This document shows, piece by piece, positions 8,021 through 16,173 of a DNA stretch of 26,145 nucleotides; position 1 is the first letter of the stretch, and every line of letters starts with the position of its first letter. Under the pieces are notes generated by a model that saw only the letters and a list, made by a program, of their open reading frames with translations, was not told the origin of the DNA and did not search any database. Both the position numbers and the translations under genes were made by a program. The stretch covers positions 1 to 26,145 of the forward strand of contig CAZQWU010000016.1 of the NCBI GenBank assembly GCA_964597305.1. The letters are read 5' to 3'. This DNA comes from UBA7398 sp964597305 (GTDB lineage: Bacteria > Actinomycetota > Actinomycetes > Nanopelagicales > Nanopelagicaceae).

Positions 8021-10663
8021 CTAGGTGAGTTCATTTACTAATTCAATGATGTGTTGATAGTTCTTTCCTGTGCTCTTGGACATGCCAATTTCACATGTGC
8101 GATTACATGAAGCATATTTCTCAAATGTTCGAGAATTGATCTCCAATGCTTCATCGTGAGTGGCAGAAGCTGTTAATTCTGGATGAAGCAATCCTCGATC
8201 TCCAGCATAGCCACAACAGCTCCACGAATCCGGAACATATACTTCCTCCGCAATCGATTTACCAAGTTTCTGTAAATCTTCATTAATACCTAATTGATAA
8301 GAGGAACATGTTGGATGTAATGCAAGTGAACTGATTTTTCTTGTCTTGAGAGTAGGCAACACATTGTTGAGAATAAAAGTCACTGCATCAACAATCGTTA
8401 GATCAGAATTAAGTTCAGATAATCCGTGGGTGCATGAACTACTGTCACTCACGATGGGAATTGCACCATCGTTACTTGCTTTCATCAGAATTTCTGCTGA
8501 CATCGCTCGCATCGTGCGGTACCCCTCGGTCATCCCTTTCGACTTCCATGGCGTGCCGCAGCATGAATCTGCAATCTCCTTAGGAATGGTTACTTTAATT
8601 CCAGCTTTCTGACAGAGCTGCATAAAAGCATCTGGCGAGCCACCACCAAAAAGCGTACTTGTACATGATGGGAAATAAATTACGTCAGCAAATTTATTGA
8701 GATGGGCTCTTCGTAATTTTCCACCTGGTACAAATCGAGAGCGTTGTAAAAGTAATGTAGATGCAAGACGTGAGAGAGAACCGAGTAAAACTGTTGTGAC
8801 TTTCCACTTTGTACTGAGAGAAGTCCATAAAGTGCGAGAGATTGCTGTTGACTCTTCTGCGCGAATCCTACGAACGAGATCGCCAGTATTAATAAGGACA
8901 GGACATGCAATCTGGCACATACCATCTACCGCACACGTATCAACTCCATCATAGGAATATTGCCTTTCAATTTCTCGCACTAACTTCGTGTCGCCACGTA
9001 GTCGAGCTTGCGCTAATTCTCTTCGCAAAACAATACGTTGACGTGGTGTTAGCGTTAAATTTTTGCTAGGACAAACAGGTTCGCAATATCCACATTCAAC
9101 ACATCGATCAACTTCTTCTTCAATAGTCGGAATAGTTTTTAAATTCTTTAGATGTATTGTTTCATCATCAGAAATTATCACTCCTGGATTTAAAATATTG
9201 TACGGGTCAAATAGTTGTTTTATTTCTAGCATGAAACGATAAATCTCATCGCCGTATTGACGTTTGACAAATGGCGACATTATTCGGCCAGTTCCATGTT
9301 CTGCTTTAAGAGTTCCTCGATTACCTAAAACTAACTCCACCATATCCTCAGTAAATCTTGAATAACGAAGCAACGAATCTTTATCGTCGAATTTTTCATT
9401 AAGTAAGAAATGGATATTGCCATCTTTCGCGTGGCCAAAAATGACACTCTCTTCATAACGATGTTGATTAAATAAATCCATCAATTTTTCACACGTCATC
9501 GCCAATGCGTTGATCGGAACTGCAATATCCTCAAGAAGGGCGGTTGTCCCCGAAGGTCTATTTCCCGCTACGGTTGCATAGAGCCCCTTACGAATATGCC
9601 AGAGTTGACCCCGCGTTGTGGCGTTATCAGTAAAAGTAGGTGCATTTGCTATCGCAAGTGAGTGAAAGAAATCTTTATTTTTCTCAATTCGCTTCGCCAA
9701 TTGTTGTTGAGTAAGTTCTTGATATTCAATCAAAAGCGCTGCGTGGTGATTGATATTCAACGCTTTTAATTCGTTCGTCGCTTTTGCATCATTTTGGGCA
9801 ACTCGCAATGATGTTGAATCAAGTAGCTCTATAGCCGCCAATCCCGTTGATACTAATTCAGGTAAAGCTTCTGTTGCCTTTCCTATTGAATCAAACAGCA
9901 GTAAGGAGGTCGCTGCATGAGGTTTCACTGGAACTGTTGTGAATGTCGCTTCTGCAATAAATGCAAGGGTTCCTTCACTACCAATAATCAACCGAGTCAA
10001 AATATCTATGGGCTGTGAATAATCTAGAAAGGCATTTACCCCATAACCCATCGTGTTTTTAATAGAAAATTGCCGAGAAATCTCTTCCACTAGATTTTGT
10101 CGCGAACGTATTTCATCGCGAATTCGAAGTAATCCTTGGTAAAGCAGCGGTGCACCTTCTCTTAATTGTGCATCAGCATCGCTTTCTGAAGTATCAATCC
10201 TGATTCCATGTGTAAGAATCACCACTAATGATTCAAGTGTTGCGTAGGTATTAAATTCCGTTCCACACATCATGCCGCTTGAGTTATTTGCGATAACGCC
10301 ACCAATGGTGCAGGCAGCTTCACTTGCTGGATCTGGACCTAATTTGTATCCATATCTGGCAAGCCGTGCGTTGACTTCACGAACGGTCGCACCTGGCTGT
10401 ACTCGAACTCGTGCCCCATTATTAAGTACTTCGATTTTCTTAAAATGTGCTCGTGTATCAATGAGTGTGGCGTCAGTGACTCCTTGGCCACTCAAACTCG
10501 TGCCACCCGATCGAAATGTGATGGGTGTTTTGGAATCAATCGCCCGTTGTATCTCATGTAAAAGGTGATCTGAGTCTGTCGCTTTAATAACCTCTTGAGG
10601 CACCAATAAATAATGTGATGCATCATGTGCGTAGGCATAACGATCAATAGATCGAGTGCTCAT
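8021..10663 (-). CDS. FAD-linked 2-hydroxyacid (D-lactate type) dehydrogenase fused to Fe-S/CCG domains
   Basis: A large fused redox enzyme of 880 residues. The order is FAD-binding type 4 domain at about 15-235 (FRSGGTSLSGQG; GPDPASEAACTIGGVIANNSSG), FAD-oxidase C-terminal domain to about 500 (FGHAKDGNIHF; LKAEHGTGR; LFDPYNILNPG), a ferredoxin-like part with CVECGYCEPVCP and CAVDGMCQIACP for two [4Fe-4S] clusters at about 520-610, then two cysteine-rich CCG modules (SCCGTPWKSKG and SCCGYAGDRG) at about 660-850. This is the architecture of D-lactate dehydrogenases that feed electrons to quinone or cytochrome, and of related D-2-hydroxyglutarate enzymes. It overlaps the Gfo/Idh gene by ATGA and lies in an operon with a deiodinase-like flavoprotein. 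Exact substrate unknown. Confidence 0.88.
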   Translation of the reverse strand: MSTRSIDRYAYAHDASHYLLVPQEVIKATDSDHLLHEIQRAIDSKTPITFRSGGTSLSGQGVTDATLIDTRAHFKKIEVLNNGARVRVQPGATVREVNARLARYGYKLGPDPASEAACTIGGVIANNSSGMMCGTEFNTYATLESLVVILTHGIRIDTSESDADAQLREGAPLLYQGLLRIRDEIRSRQNLVEEISRQFSIKNTMGYGVNAFLDYSQPIDILTRLIIGSEGTLAFIAEATFTTVPVKPHAATSLLLFDSIGKATEALPELVSTGLAAIELLDSTSLRVAQNDAKATNELKALNINHHAALLIEYQELTQQQLAKRIEKNKDFFHSLAIANAPTFTDNATTRGQLWHIRKGLYATVAGNRPSGTTALLEDIAVPINALAMTCEKLMDLFNQHRYEESVIFGHAKDGNIHFLLNEKFDDKDSLLRYSRFTEDMVELVLGNRGTLKAEHGTGRIMSPFVKRQYGDEIYRFMLEIKQLFDPYNILNPGVIISDDETIHLKNLKTIPTIEEEVDRCVECGYCEPVCPSKNLTLTPRQRIVLRRELAQARLRGDTKLVREIERQYSYDGVDTCAVDGMCQIACPVLINTGDLVRRIRAEESTAISRTLWTSLSTKWKVTTVLLGSLSRLASTLLLQRSRFVPGGKLRRAHLNKFADVIYFPSCTSTLFGGGSPDAFMQLCQKAGIKVTIPKEIADSCCGTPWKSKGMTEGYRTMRAMSAEILMKASNDGAIPIVSDSSSCTHGLSELNSDLTIVDAVTFILNNVLPTLKTRKISSLALHPTCSSYQLGINEDLQKLGKSIAEEVYVPDSWSCCGYAGDRGLLHPELTASATHDEALEINSRTFEKYASCNRTCEIGMSKSTGKNYQHIIELVNELT

Positions 10664-11679
10664 CGTTGGCCGTTTTTCTTCGCATGCGTTCTGCGTATAT
10701 CAGCGATGAGACCATCAATTGTTTCCATGACCGCTATCGATTCATCAAGCGTTCTTAGTGGATGTTCACGCTTTCCTTGATGAATAGCTAAATGCACTTC
10801 TTTTAACATCGGAACGTAACCATTACCTTCTTTGATGAAGGGTATTCGCTCATCCGACAACGTGCGTTGAGTGCGTGGATCACGAGTCAAAATTCTTATC
10901 GCCGGTGGAGACCAGAATGGAGACTCAATCTGAATAAAACCATTATTTCCACTGATTGATGCATCAAGTGGTGAGTGACTTCTCATCGAAGATGACAACG
11001 CAGCACGCTCACCTCGCGCAAATTCCAAAACCATAGAAGCCTCAACATCGATGTCAGTTTCACCAATATCACCTCGCACATGAGATTCGATTGGTTTACC
11101 AAAAAGTGAATGTGCGAGTGAGATGGGATAAACGCCTTGATCAAGCAAGGTACTCCCACCTAATTCTTTATTCCATAATCTACTTGTTGACACTTGCGAT
11201 GAATCAAAATCAAAAGCAACTCCAAAATTTGCGTGGAGAAAAGTTACATCTCCCAACTGGCCAGATTGAGCAATACTCAAAGATTGAATGATTGCGGGAG
11301 AAAAAACCATCCACATTGCTTCCATCAAAAATTTCCCCGACTGCACAGCAATTTTCTTCAACTCACGAGCTTCTTGCGCATTCATCGTTATTGGTTTTTC
11401 TACCAAAACGTGTTTTCCTGCGTTAAGGGCTGATTTAGCCTGTTCGAAGTGAAATACATGTGGCGTGGCGATATAAACCGCATCAATATCAGTACGCGTA
11501 AGAACTTCCTCATAATCGCAACTTCCTTCAGGAATTCCTAATTCACGCGCTGCTGCGTCAGCGCGTTCTTTCGTCCGCGACACGATAACTTTAATCTCGG
11601 CGTCGGAAACTAATTTCATGTCGTGAACCATCGCATAAGCCATGCCACCAGTAGCTACAACTGCCCAACGAATCTTCAT
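10660..11679 (-). CDS. Gfo/Idh/MocA family NAD(P)-dependent oxidoreductase
   Basis: A 339-residue cytosolic oxidoreductase. The N-terminal Rossmann fold begins RWAVVATGGMA, and VEKPITMNAQEA carries the conserved EKP Lys of the family. The C-terminal part has FLMEAMWMVFSPA and GGSTLLDQGVYPI, patterns of the dihydrodiol dehydrogenase/glucose-fructose oxidoreductase branch. The family oxidises or reduces sugars, inositols and related polyols or diols with NAD(P). It is the second gene of the operon: its start overlaps the pyroglutamyl-peptidase stop and its stop overlaps the FAD/Fe-S dehydrogenase start, each by 4 nt. No substrate can be assigned. Confidence 0.9.
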   Translation of the reverse strand: MKIRWAVVATGGMAYAMVHDMKLVSDAEIKVIVSRTKERADAAARELGIPEGSCDYEEVLTRTDIDAVYIATPHVFHFEQAKSALNAGKHVLVEKPITMNAQEARELKKIAVQSGKFLMEAMWMVFSPAIIQSLSIAQSGQLGDVTFLHANFGVAFDFDSSQVSTSRLWNKELGGSTLLDQGVYPISLAHSLFGKPIESHVRGDIGETDIDVEASMVLEFARGERAALSSSMRSHSPLDASISGNNGFIQIESPFWSPPAIRILTRDPRTQRTLSDERIPFIKEGNGYVPMLKEVHLAIHQGKREHPLRTLDESIAVMETIDGLIADIRRTHAKKNGQR

Positions 11680-12284
11680 CGAGCGCTCGCTACTGTGACT
11701 GCGATATCGATTGCTTTCACCATAAGTGATAATTCTAAAGTTGGTTGCCCTGGAAATTCACTCTCTTGCCCGCGCATCAGGGGTAGATGAATAAAGCCGG
11801 ATCGTATTGATCGATTACGCATAGCGTGTTGCATGGAATAAAAAACGTTGTTGCAGAGAAAAGTTCCAGCCGACAATGATTTTATTGTCGGAATTCCAGC
11901 GGCATTCATTGCATCTATTATTTCTGTTATTGGCAACGTGCTGAAGTATCCGTCATCGCCATCATCAACGATTTTCTTATTGAGTCGTTTCTCGCCTTGA
12001 TTATCGGGAATCCGGGCATCGTCTAAATTGATGGCGATCTGCTCTGGCGTGATCTGACTTCGACCTTCTGCCTGGCCTAGCGCTATAACAACATCGGGTT
12101 GAATCTTCTCGATCAGATTCAATAATTCACTACTAGCTTTACTGAACACACATGGCAAAACCGAGGTGTGCAGTTTGATCCCTGTTATTCCAGTGCGTGC
12201 CAATTCGTTGACAATTTCCTGAGAAGGGTTTAGCGAAGCGCCATTGAACGGCTCAAAACCTGTCACAAGGGCGGTTCTAGGCAT
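11676..12284 (-). CDS. pcp: Pyroglutamyl-peptidase I
   Basis: A cysteine peptidase (family C15) of about 202 residues that removes N-terminal pyroglutamate from peptides in the cytoplasm. The catalytic triad is visible: Glu81 in ITPEQIAIN, Cys144 in GTFLCNNVFY and His166 in GFIHLPLM, at family-like positions. VTGFEPFNG at the N-terminus is also characteristic. I start at ATG 12284 because the protein then begins MPRTALVTGF as in homologues, and a GAAAGAA stretch lies 6 nt upstream; ATG 12299 would add five residues. It leads the minus-strand operon, overlapping the Gfo/Idh gene by 4 nt, and is divergent from the Ala-rich secreted protein. Confidence 0.9.
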   Translation of the reverse strand: MPRTALVTGFEPFNGASLNPSQEIVNELARTGITGIKLHTSVLPCVFSKASSELLNLIEKIQPDVVIALGQAEGRSQITPEQIAINLDDARIPDNQGEKRLNKKIVDDGDDGYFSTLPITEIIDAMNAAGIPTIKSLSAGTFLCNNVFYSMQHAMRNRSIRSGFIHLPLMRGQESEFPGQPTLELSLMVKAIDIAVTVASAR

Positions 12285-12309
12285 GTGTAATTCTTTCATA
12301 GCCGTTCAT

Positions 12310-12338
12310 TTGCCGATAGTGAATACTCAAACTACATT
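12310..12338 (+). promoter_or_regulatory. Putative promoter of the Ala-rich secreted protein gene
   Basis: TTGCCG (12310-12315) and TACATT (12333-12338) are separated by 17 bp. This would give a leader of about 19 nt containing GAAAGG at 12351-12356, a good Shine-Dalgarno 7 nt before the ATG at 12364. Confidence 0.45.
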
Positions 12339-12363
12339 TGCCTTCTCAGCGAAAGGTTTCACA

Positions 12364-12744
12364 ATGAAAATCAAAGGTTCCCTCAGTGCATTAATCGTCG
12401 GCGCACTGCTTTCAACGTCAAGTGTTTCAGCAATTGCTGACACCACCACTGTAACAACCACAAAACTAACTGCAGCACAAGCAGCAGCACAAAAAGCTGC
12501 ACAAAAAGTTCGACTCGCTGCGTTCAACGCTGCAAAGGCTGCCTATGCAGCAGCAGTTGCTACCGCAAAAAAGAATCGCGATACAGCACTAGCAGCCGCT
12601 CGTGCTGCGAAGAAACCAACCGCTTCGATTCTTGCTGATTACTCAAAAGCCATTGATGCGGCTATAACTGCTCGCGACAATGCCAACAAGGCAGCGGAAG
12701 CGGCATACACCGCAGCAAAGTTAGCCGTTGGAATAAAGTCATAA
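12364..12744 (+). CDS. Small secreted alanine-rich helical protein, function unknown
   Basis: A protein of 126 residues that I do not recognise. The N-terminus is a clear Sec signal peptide (Lys-containing start, hydrophobic core SALIVGALLS, likely cleavage after SVSAIA). The mature part of about 101 residues opens with a short Thr-rich stretch and is then almost entirely Ala and Lys/Arg with Asp and a few Tyr; 38 residues are Ala. Charged residues among Ala runs suggest one or two long basic helices, perhaps a coiled coil, broken near KKPTAS. The start is fixed by the GAAAGG Shine-Dalgarno and by the signal peptide; the frame is open further upstream but has no signal-peptide logic there. 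It could be a cell-surface or periplasmic structural protein (inference). It stands alone, next to tRNA-Arg. Confidence 0.75.
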   Translation: MKIKGSLSALIVGALLSTSSVSAIADTTTVTTTKLTAAQAAAQKAAQKVRLAAFNAAKAAYAAAVATAKKNRDTALAAARAAKKPTASILADYSKAIDAAITARDNANKAAEAAYTAAKLAVGIKS

Positions 12745-12754
12745 TTTAATCTTG

Positions 12755-12827
12755 CGCGCTCGAAGGGATTCGAACCCCTAACCTTCTGATCCGTAGTCAG
12801 ATGCTCTATCCGTTGAGCTACGAGCGC
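12755..12827 (-). tRNA. tRNA-Arg (anticodon ACG)
   Basis: The minus strand folds as a 73-nt tRNA. The acceptor stem pairs GCGCTCG with CGAGCGC and the discriminator is G. The anticodon stem TCTGA/TCAGA holds loop CTACGGA, anticodon ACG. The T arm has GGTTCGAATCC. The 3' CCA is not encoded. Confidence 0.95.
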
Positions 12828-12890
12828 AGATTTATTGCTTTTGGGAAGGTCTGAAGCCTACCGATTTTTTAATTTATGCCAAAATGACAC

Positions 12891-14873
12891 GTGCGTTCGC
12901 TGAAAATCAATAATTACCGCCCCGATATCGATGGGGTGCGAGCAATTGCCGTTCTAAGCGTTATTGGCTTTCATGCTTTTCCTTCACTCGTGCCTGGTGG
13001 GTTTGTTGGTGTTGATATTTTCTTTGTTATTTCTGGATTTCTCATCACTCAAATTATTGTTTCAGAGTTAGATGCAGGAAAATTCAAGATAAGAAACTTC
13101 TATTCTCGTCGAATCAGAAGAATTATTCCGAGCCTTCTTCCTGCACTTGCCATAGCCGTCTTTCTTGGATGGATATTGCTCCTCCCGCAAGATTTCAAAC
13201 AATTCGGGTCTGTTCTTTGGGGATCAACTACTTTTCTAACTAATTTTGTTCTGTACTCACAAGTGGGTTATTTTGATGTAAACGCTGTTGAAAAACCTTT
13301 ACTTCATCTCTGGTCATTAAGCATCGAAGAACAATTTTATATATTTTGGCCATTGCTTTTAATCCTAATTTACACGTTGCGACGATTCGCCCTCGCGGTA
13401 ACTAGTGCGCTACTTCTTGCGTCGTTTTATTATGAATATTCCATTCGAAAGGTAAATCCTGAGTTAGCGTTCTATTCACCTTTACCAAGATTTTGGGAGC
13501 TTCTTATTGGTGGAGTTTTAGCATTTATCTACCTTCATCATCGATCGTTACTTGATCTACTAAAAAAATATCGAGTAGTTTCTGAAATAGGAAGTTTGTT
13601 CTCATTTCTTCTTATCTGCTATGCGCTACTTTTTTCAAGTACGGATAAAAGTTTGCGCGCGGTGGTCTCTGGTGTTTTAGGAAGTGCTGGGCTCATACTT
13701 TTTGGCTATGCACAGCCAATATTGTCTCGTTTAGTGGGAAACCGAGTATCGGTGTGGATTGGGTTGATTAGTTATCCCTTGTATTTATGGCATTGGATAT
13801 TTCTCTCCTTTGCCATTATCTATTTTGGTAATTCGCCGAGTACTCTCGTAAAGATTATGGCTATTACTTTGAGTTTTGTTTTAGCCTATATCTGCTATCG
13901 ATACCTTGAATTGTGGATGCGCGATAAGGAATTTCAATGGCGCAAGGTGGGAGCACTTATCGCAGGCTTAGTTGTCTTTGGTCTCTCTGGACTTACTATC
14001 CAACAAGCAGAAGGATTTCCACGTCGTCTTTCGAATTCTAACAACAGCGCACAACTCATCCGTGTCGATGCCAATGATGAAAGTTGTTTTGAATTAGTGG
14101 GAATCAAAAATCCTGCTTTTCATTACTGTCGATACAACAATGTTGGTGGATCTCGGACAATAGTTTTTACAGGTGATTCACATGTCCACGCTTCGTGGAA
14201 AGGAATTACAGATTATTATGGTCAGCGAGGCATTAATACGTTGATGTTAGCCAATCAACTTTGTCCGCCTATTATCGGTGCGGCAACGGGGTGGAATGCA
14301 CGTCAACTTGATGAATGCGCACAAGGTACCGAGCAGATAGTCAAAGCAATTTCGACAATTCCTTCCATAGATACAGTGGTCTTTTTATCTCGAGGTTCGT
14401 ACTACATAACCGGACACGAACTAATACCCCCGAGAAAAGTGAAGTTTTATCGATGGCCTGGCGATATAAACCATGTTCCATCGCAAGTCGAAAAGCAAAA
14501 CATTTTCCAAACGTCTTTGCAGAAAACTGTTGATCTATATCGCTCGCAGGGTAAAAAAGTATTTATCGTGAGTGAGAACCCAGAACTTCCGTTTACCGTG
14601 AAAAGTTGTGCGAATTTTGGAGTGCCTCGCGCTCTATCACAGAGTTATTGCAAGCCTCAAAATAAAGCAGAAGTATTGGGACGCCAGAAATTGGCTCGTT
14701 CAGCATGGATTTCGATCTCTGGCGCCACATATATAGACACCATAAGCCTTTTCTGCCCGACTACTACCTGTAACTACCTACGAAACGGCATCCTTCTTTA
14801 TTCAGACGACGATCACTTATCAAAATTGGGAAGTACAGTGCAGGTTAGATTTATCAGTCGATACATCAATTAA
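12891..14873 (+). CDS. Acyltransferase-3 / SGNH-domain O-acetyltransferase (OafA-like)
   Basis: A membrane enzyme of 660 residues. Residues 1 to about 370 form the acyltransferase-3 domain with around ten membrane segments, opening YRPDIDGVRAIAVL and VIGFHAF with the conserved His, then SGFLIT and RRIRRIIPSLLPA. The C-terminal part, about 410-660, is an extracytoplasmic SGNH domain with the nucleophile block FTGDSHVHASW and the late DDHLSKLGS giving the Asp/His pair. Such fusions move acetyl groups across the membrane and place them on cell-wall or surface polysaccharides. The start is GTG 12891, just before the conserved N-terminus; no Shine-Dalgarno is seen. The end overlaps the convergent fprA gene by 8 nt. 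Confidence 0.9.
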   Translation: MRSLKINNYRPDIDGVRAIAVLSVIGFHAFPSLVPGGFVGVDIFFVISGFLITQIIVSELDAGKFKIRNFYSRRIRRIIPSLLPALAIAVFLGWILLLPQDFKQFGSVLWGSTTFLTNFVLYSQVGYFDVNAVEKPLLHLWSLSIEEQFYIFWPLLLILIYTLRRFALAVTSALLLASFYYEYSIRKVNPELAFYSPLPRFWELLIGGVLAFIYLHHRSLLDLLKKYRVVSEIGSLFSFLLICYALLFSSTDKSLRAVVSGVLGSAGLILFGYAQPILSRLVGNRVSVWIGLISYPLYLWHWIFLSFAIIYFGNSPSTLVKIMAITLSFVLAYICYRYLELWMRDKEFQWRKVGALIAGLVVFGLSGLTIQQAEGFPRRLSNSNNSAQLIRVDANDESCFELVGIKNPAFHYCRYNNVGGSRTIVFTGDSHVHASWKGITDYYGQRGINTLMLANQLCPPIIGAATGWNARQLDECAQGTEQIVKAISTIPSIDTVVFLSRGSYYITGHELIPPRKVKFYRWPGDINHVPSQVEKQNIFQTSLQKTVDLYRSQGKKVFIVSENPELPFTVKSCANFGVPRALSQSYCKPQNKAEVLGRQKLARSAWISISGATYIDTISLFCPTTTCNYLRNGILLYSDDDHLSKLGSTVQVRFISRYIN

Positions 14874-16173
14874 GTGCAACTGAGATCATCTCATCGACAT
14901 GCACTAATTTTCGCCGTGGTTTACCCAATGGTTCTCCATCGGAAACCTCTTTGGCGTTTATTTTGCTCCAGCCTTCCTGTGTAATTATTTTCTTTCCTTG
15001 AACAAATTCAAGTACTGAATTCTGATTCTTAGGTTCTTTCAAATCAGAAATGAGAAGTTCTACAACCGCACTCGCATCACTCTTATTTGTTCCTATGACT
15101 CCAGATGGTCCGCGTTTAGCCCATCCCACAACATACACATTGTCTTGGACTCTACCGTCGGTATTGACGACTTTGCCTTTTTCATAAGGTAATCCATCAA
15201 TGGCAAGAGGCTCGTAACCAATTGCCGAGACCACAATTCCACATTTAATTGAATACGTTTCACCTGTTGGTATGACTTTGTCGTCTTGTACTGTGTTGAT
15301 TCCAAAAATAACTTCCTCTACTTTTCCTGCTCCCTTAATCTCGAGCGGAGTGGAGAGAAATTTAAATGTCAAGGAACGAGGATTTCCTCGCTTTTCTGCT
15401 TCCGCTACGGATTTCATCGCCTCTAAGTTGCTTCGTAAATCTTTTTCTATTTCACCGTGTAACTCTGCTCTTGATTGAGCTTCGACAATAGAATGTAAAT
15501 CCAGATAAACATCTGTATGGTCAAGTTTCGGTAGCTCACGCAATTCTGGCGCAGTAAATGCGGCATGCTCTGGTCCACGTCGTCCGCAAATATAGGTTTT
15601 TCGAATGGAGCTATTGTGGAGCGCTTTAAGCGCGTGATCAGCGGTATCAGTTGTGTCCAGTTCTTCTGGCGCCAGCGCAAACATTCTTCCCACATCCATC
15701 GCCACATTACCCGCACCGATAACAACAGCTACTTCGGAAGAGAGATCAACAGCAAAATTCGCATAATCGGGGTGCCCGTTATACCAAGGAACTATTTGAG
15801 CCGCCGAGTACGAACCTGGTAGATCTTCCCCTGGAATACCCAATTTTTTACCAACCGATGAACCAGTTGCGATAACTACCGCGTCATATATTTCTTTGAG
15901 TTTTTCCAAAGAAATGTCTTTACCCAATTCAATATTTCCAAATAACCGAAATCCTTCAGTTGTTGCAATTTTTTCGAACACTTTAGAAACAGTTTTGATT
16001 TTTGGATGATCAGGTGCGACTCCGCTACGTACTAATCCCCATGGCGTTGGCAAACGTTCAAACATATCGATAGAAAACTTATGATTTTCGGTTTGCGAAT
16101 TCTGTAACGCTTGTGCAGTGAAATAACCAGCTGGACCTGCTCCGACTATAGCGATAGAGAAATTTCGTGTCAT
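14866..16173 (-). CDS. fprA: Ferredoxin/adrenodoxin--NADP+ reductase (FprA type)
   Basis: A soluble FAD enzyme of 435 residues that passes electrons between NADPH and ferredoxin, of the mitochondrial adrenodoxin-reductase kind found in actinobacteria. The FAD fold begins IAIVGAGPAGYFTAQAL, followed by TPWGLVRSGVAPDH, diagnostic for this family. The NADP-binding part has VIGAGNVAMDVGRM, CGRRGPEHAAFT and ELRELPKL. VVGWAKRGPSGVIGTNKSDA near the C-terminus is the conserved FAD/NADP contact. The gene starts inside the stop codon of gdhA (ATGA at 16170-16173), so the two are translationally coupled. The partner ferredoxin is not in this window. Confidence 0.93.
   Translation of the reverse strand: MTRNFSIAIVGAGPAGYFTAQALQNSQTENHKFSIDMFERLPTPWGLVRSGVAPDHPKIKTVSKVFEKIATTEGFRLFGNIELGKDISLEKLKEIYDAVVIATGSSVGKKLGIPGEDLPGSYSAAQIVPWYNGHPDYANFAVDLSSEVAVVIGAGNVAMDVGRMFALAPEELDTTDTADHALKALHNSSIRKTYICGRRGPEHAAFTAPELRELPKLDHTDVYLDLHSIVEAQSRAELHGEIEKDLRSNLEAMKSVAEAEKRGNPRSLTFKFLSTPLEIKGAGKVEEVIFGINTVQDDKVIPTGETYSIKCGIVVSAIGYEPLAIDGLPYEKGKVVNTDGRVQDNVYVVGWAKRGPSGVIGTNKSDASAVVELLISDLKEPKNQNSVLEFVQGKKIITQEGWSKINAKEVSDGEPLGKPRRKLVHVDEMISVALN

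Noticed and set aside
12244..12363. A longer N-terminus for the Ala-rich protein
   Set aside because: It overlaps the pcp start region and lies before the promoter and the GAAAGG site; the signal peptide begins at 12364.
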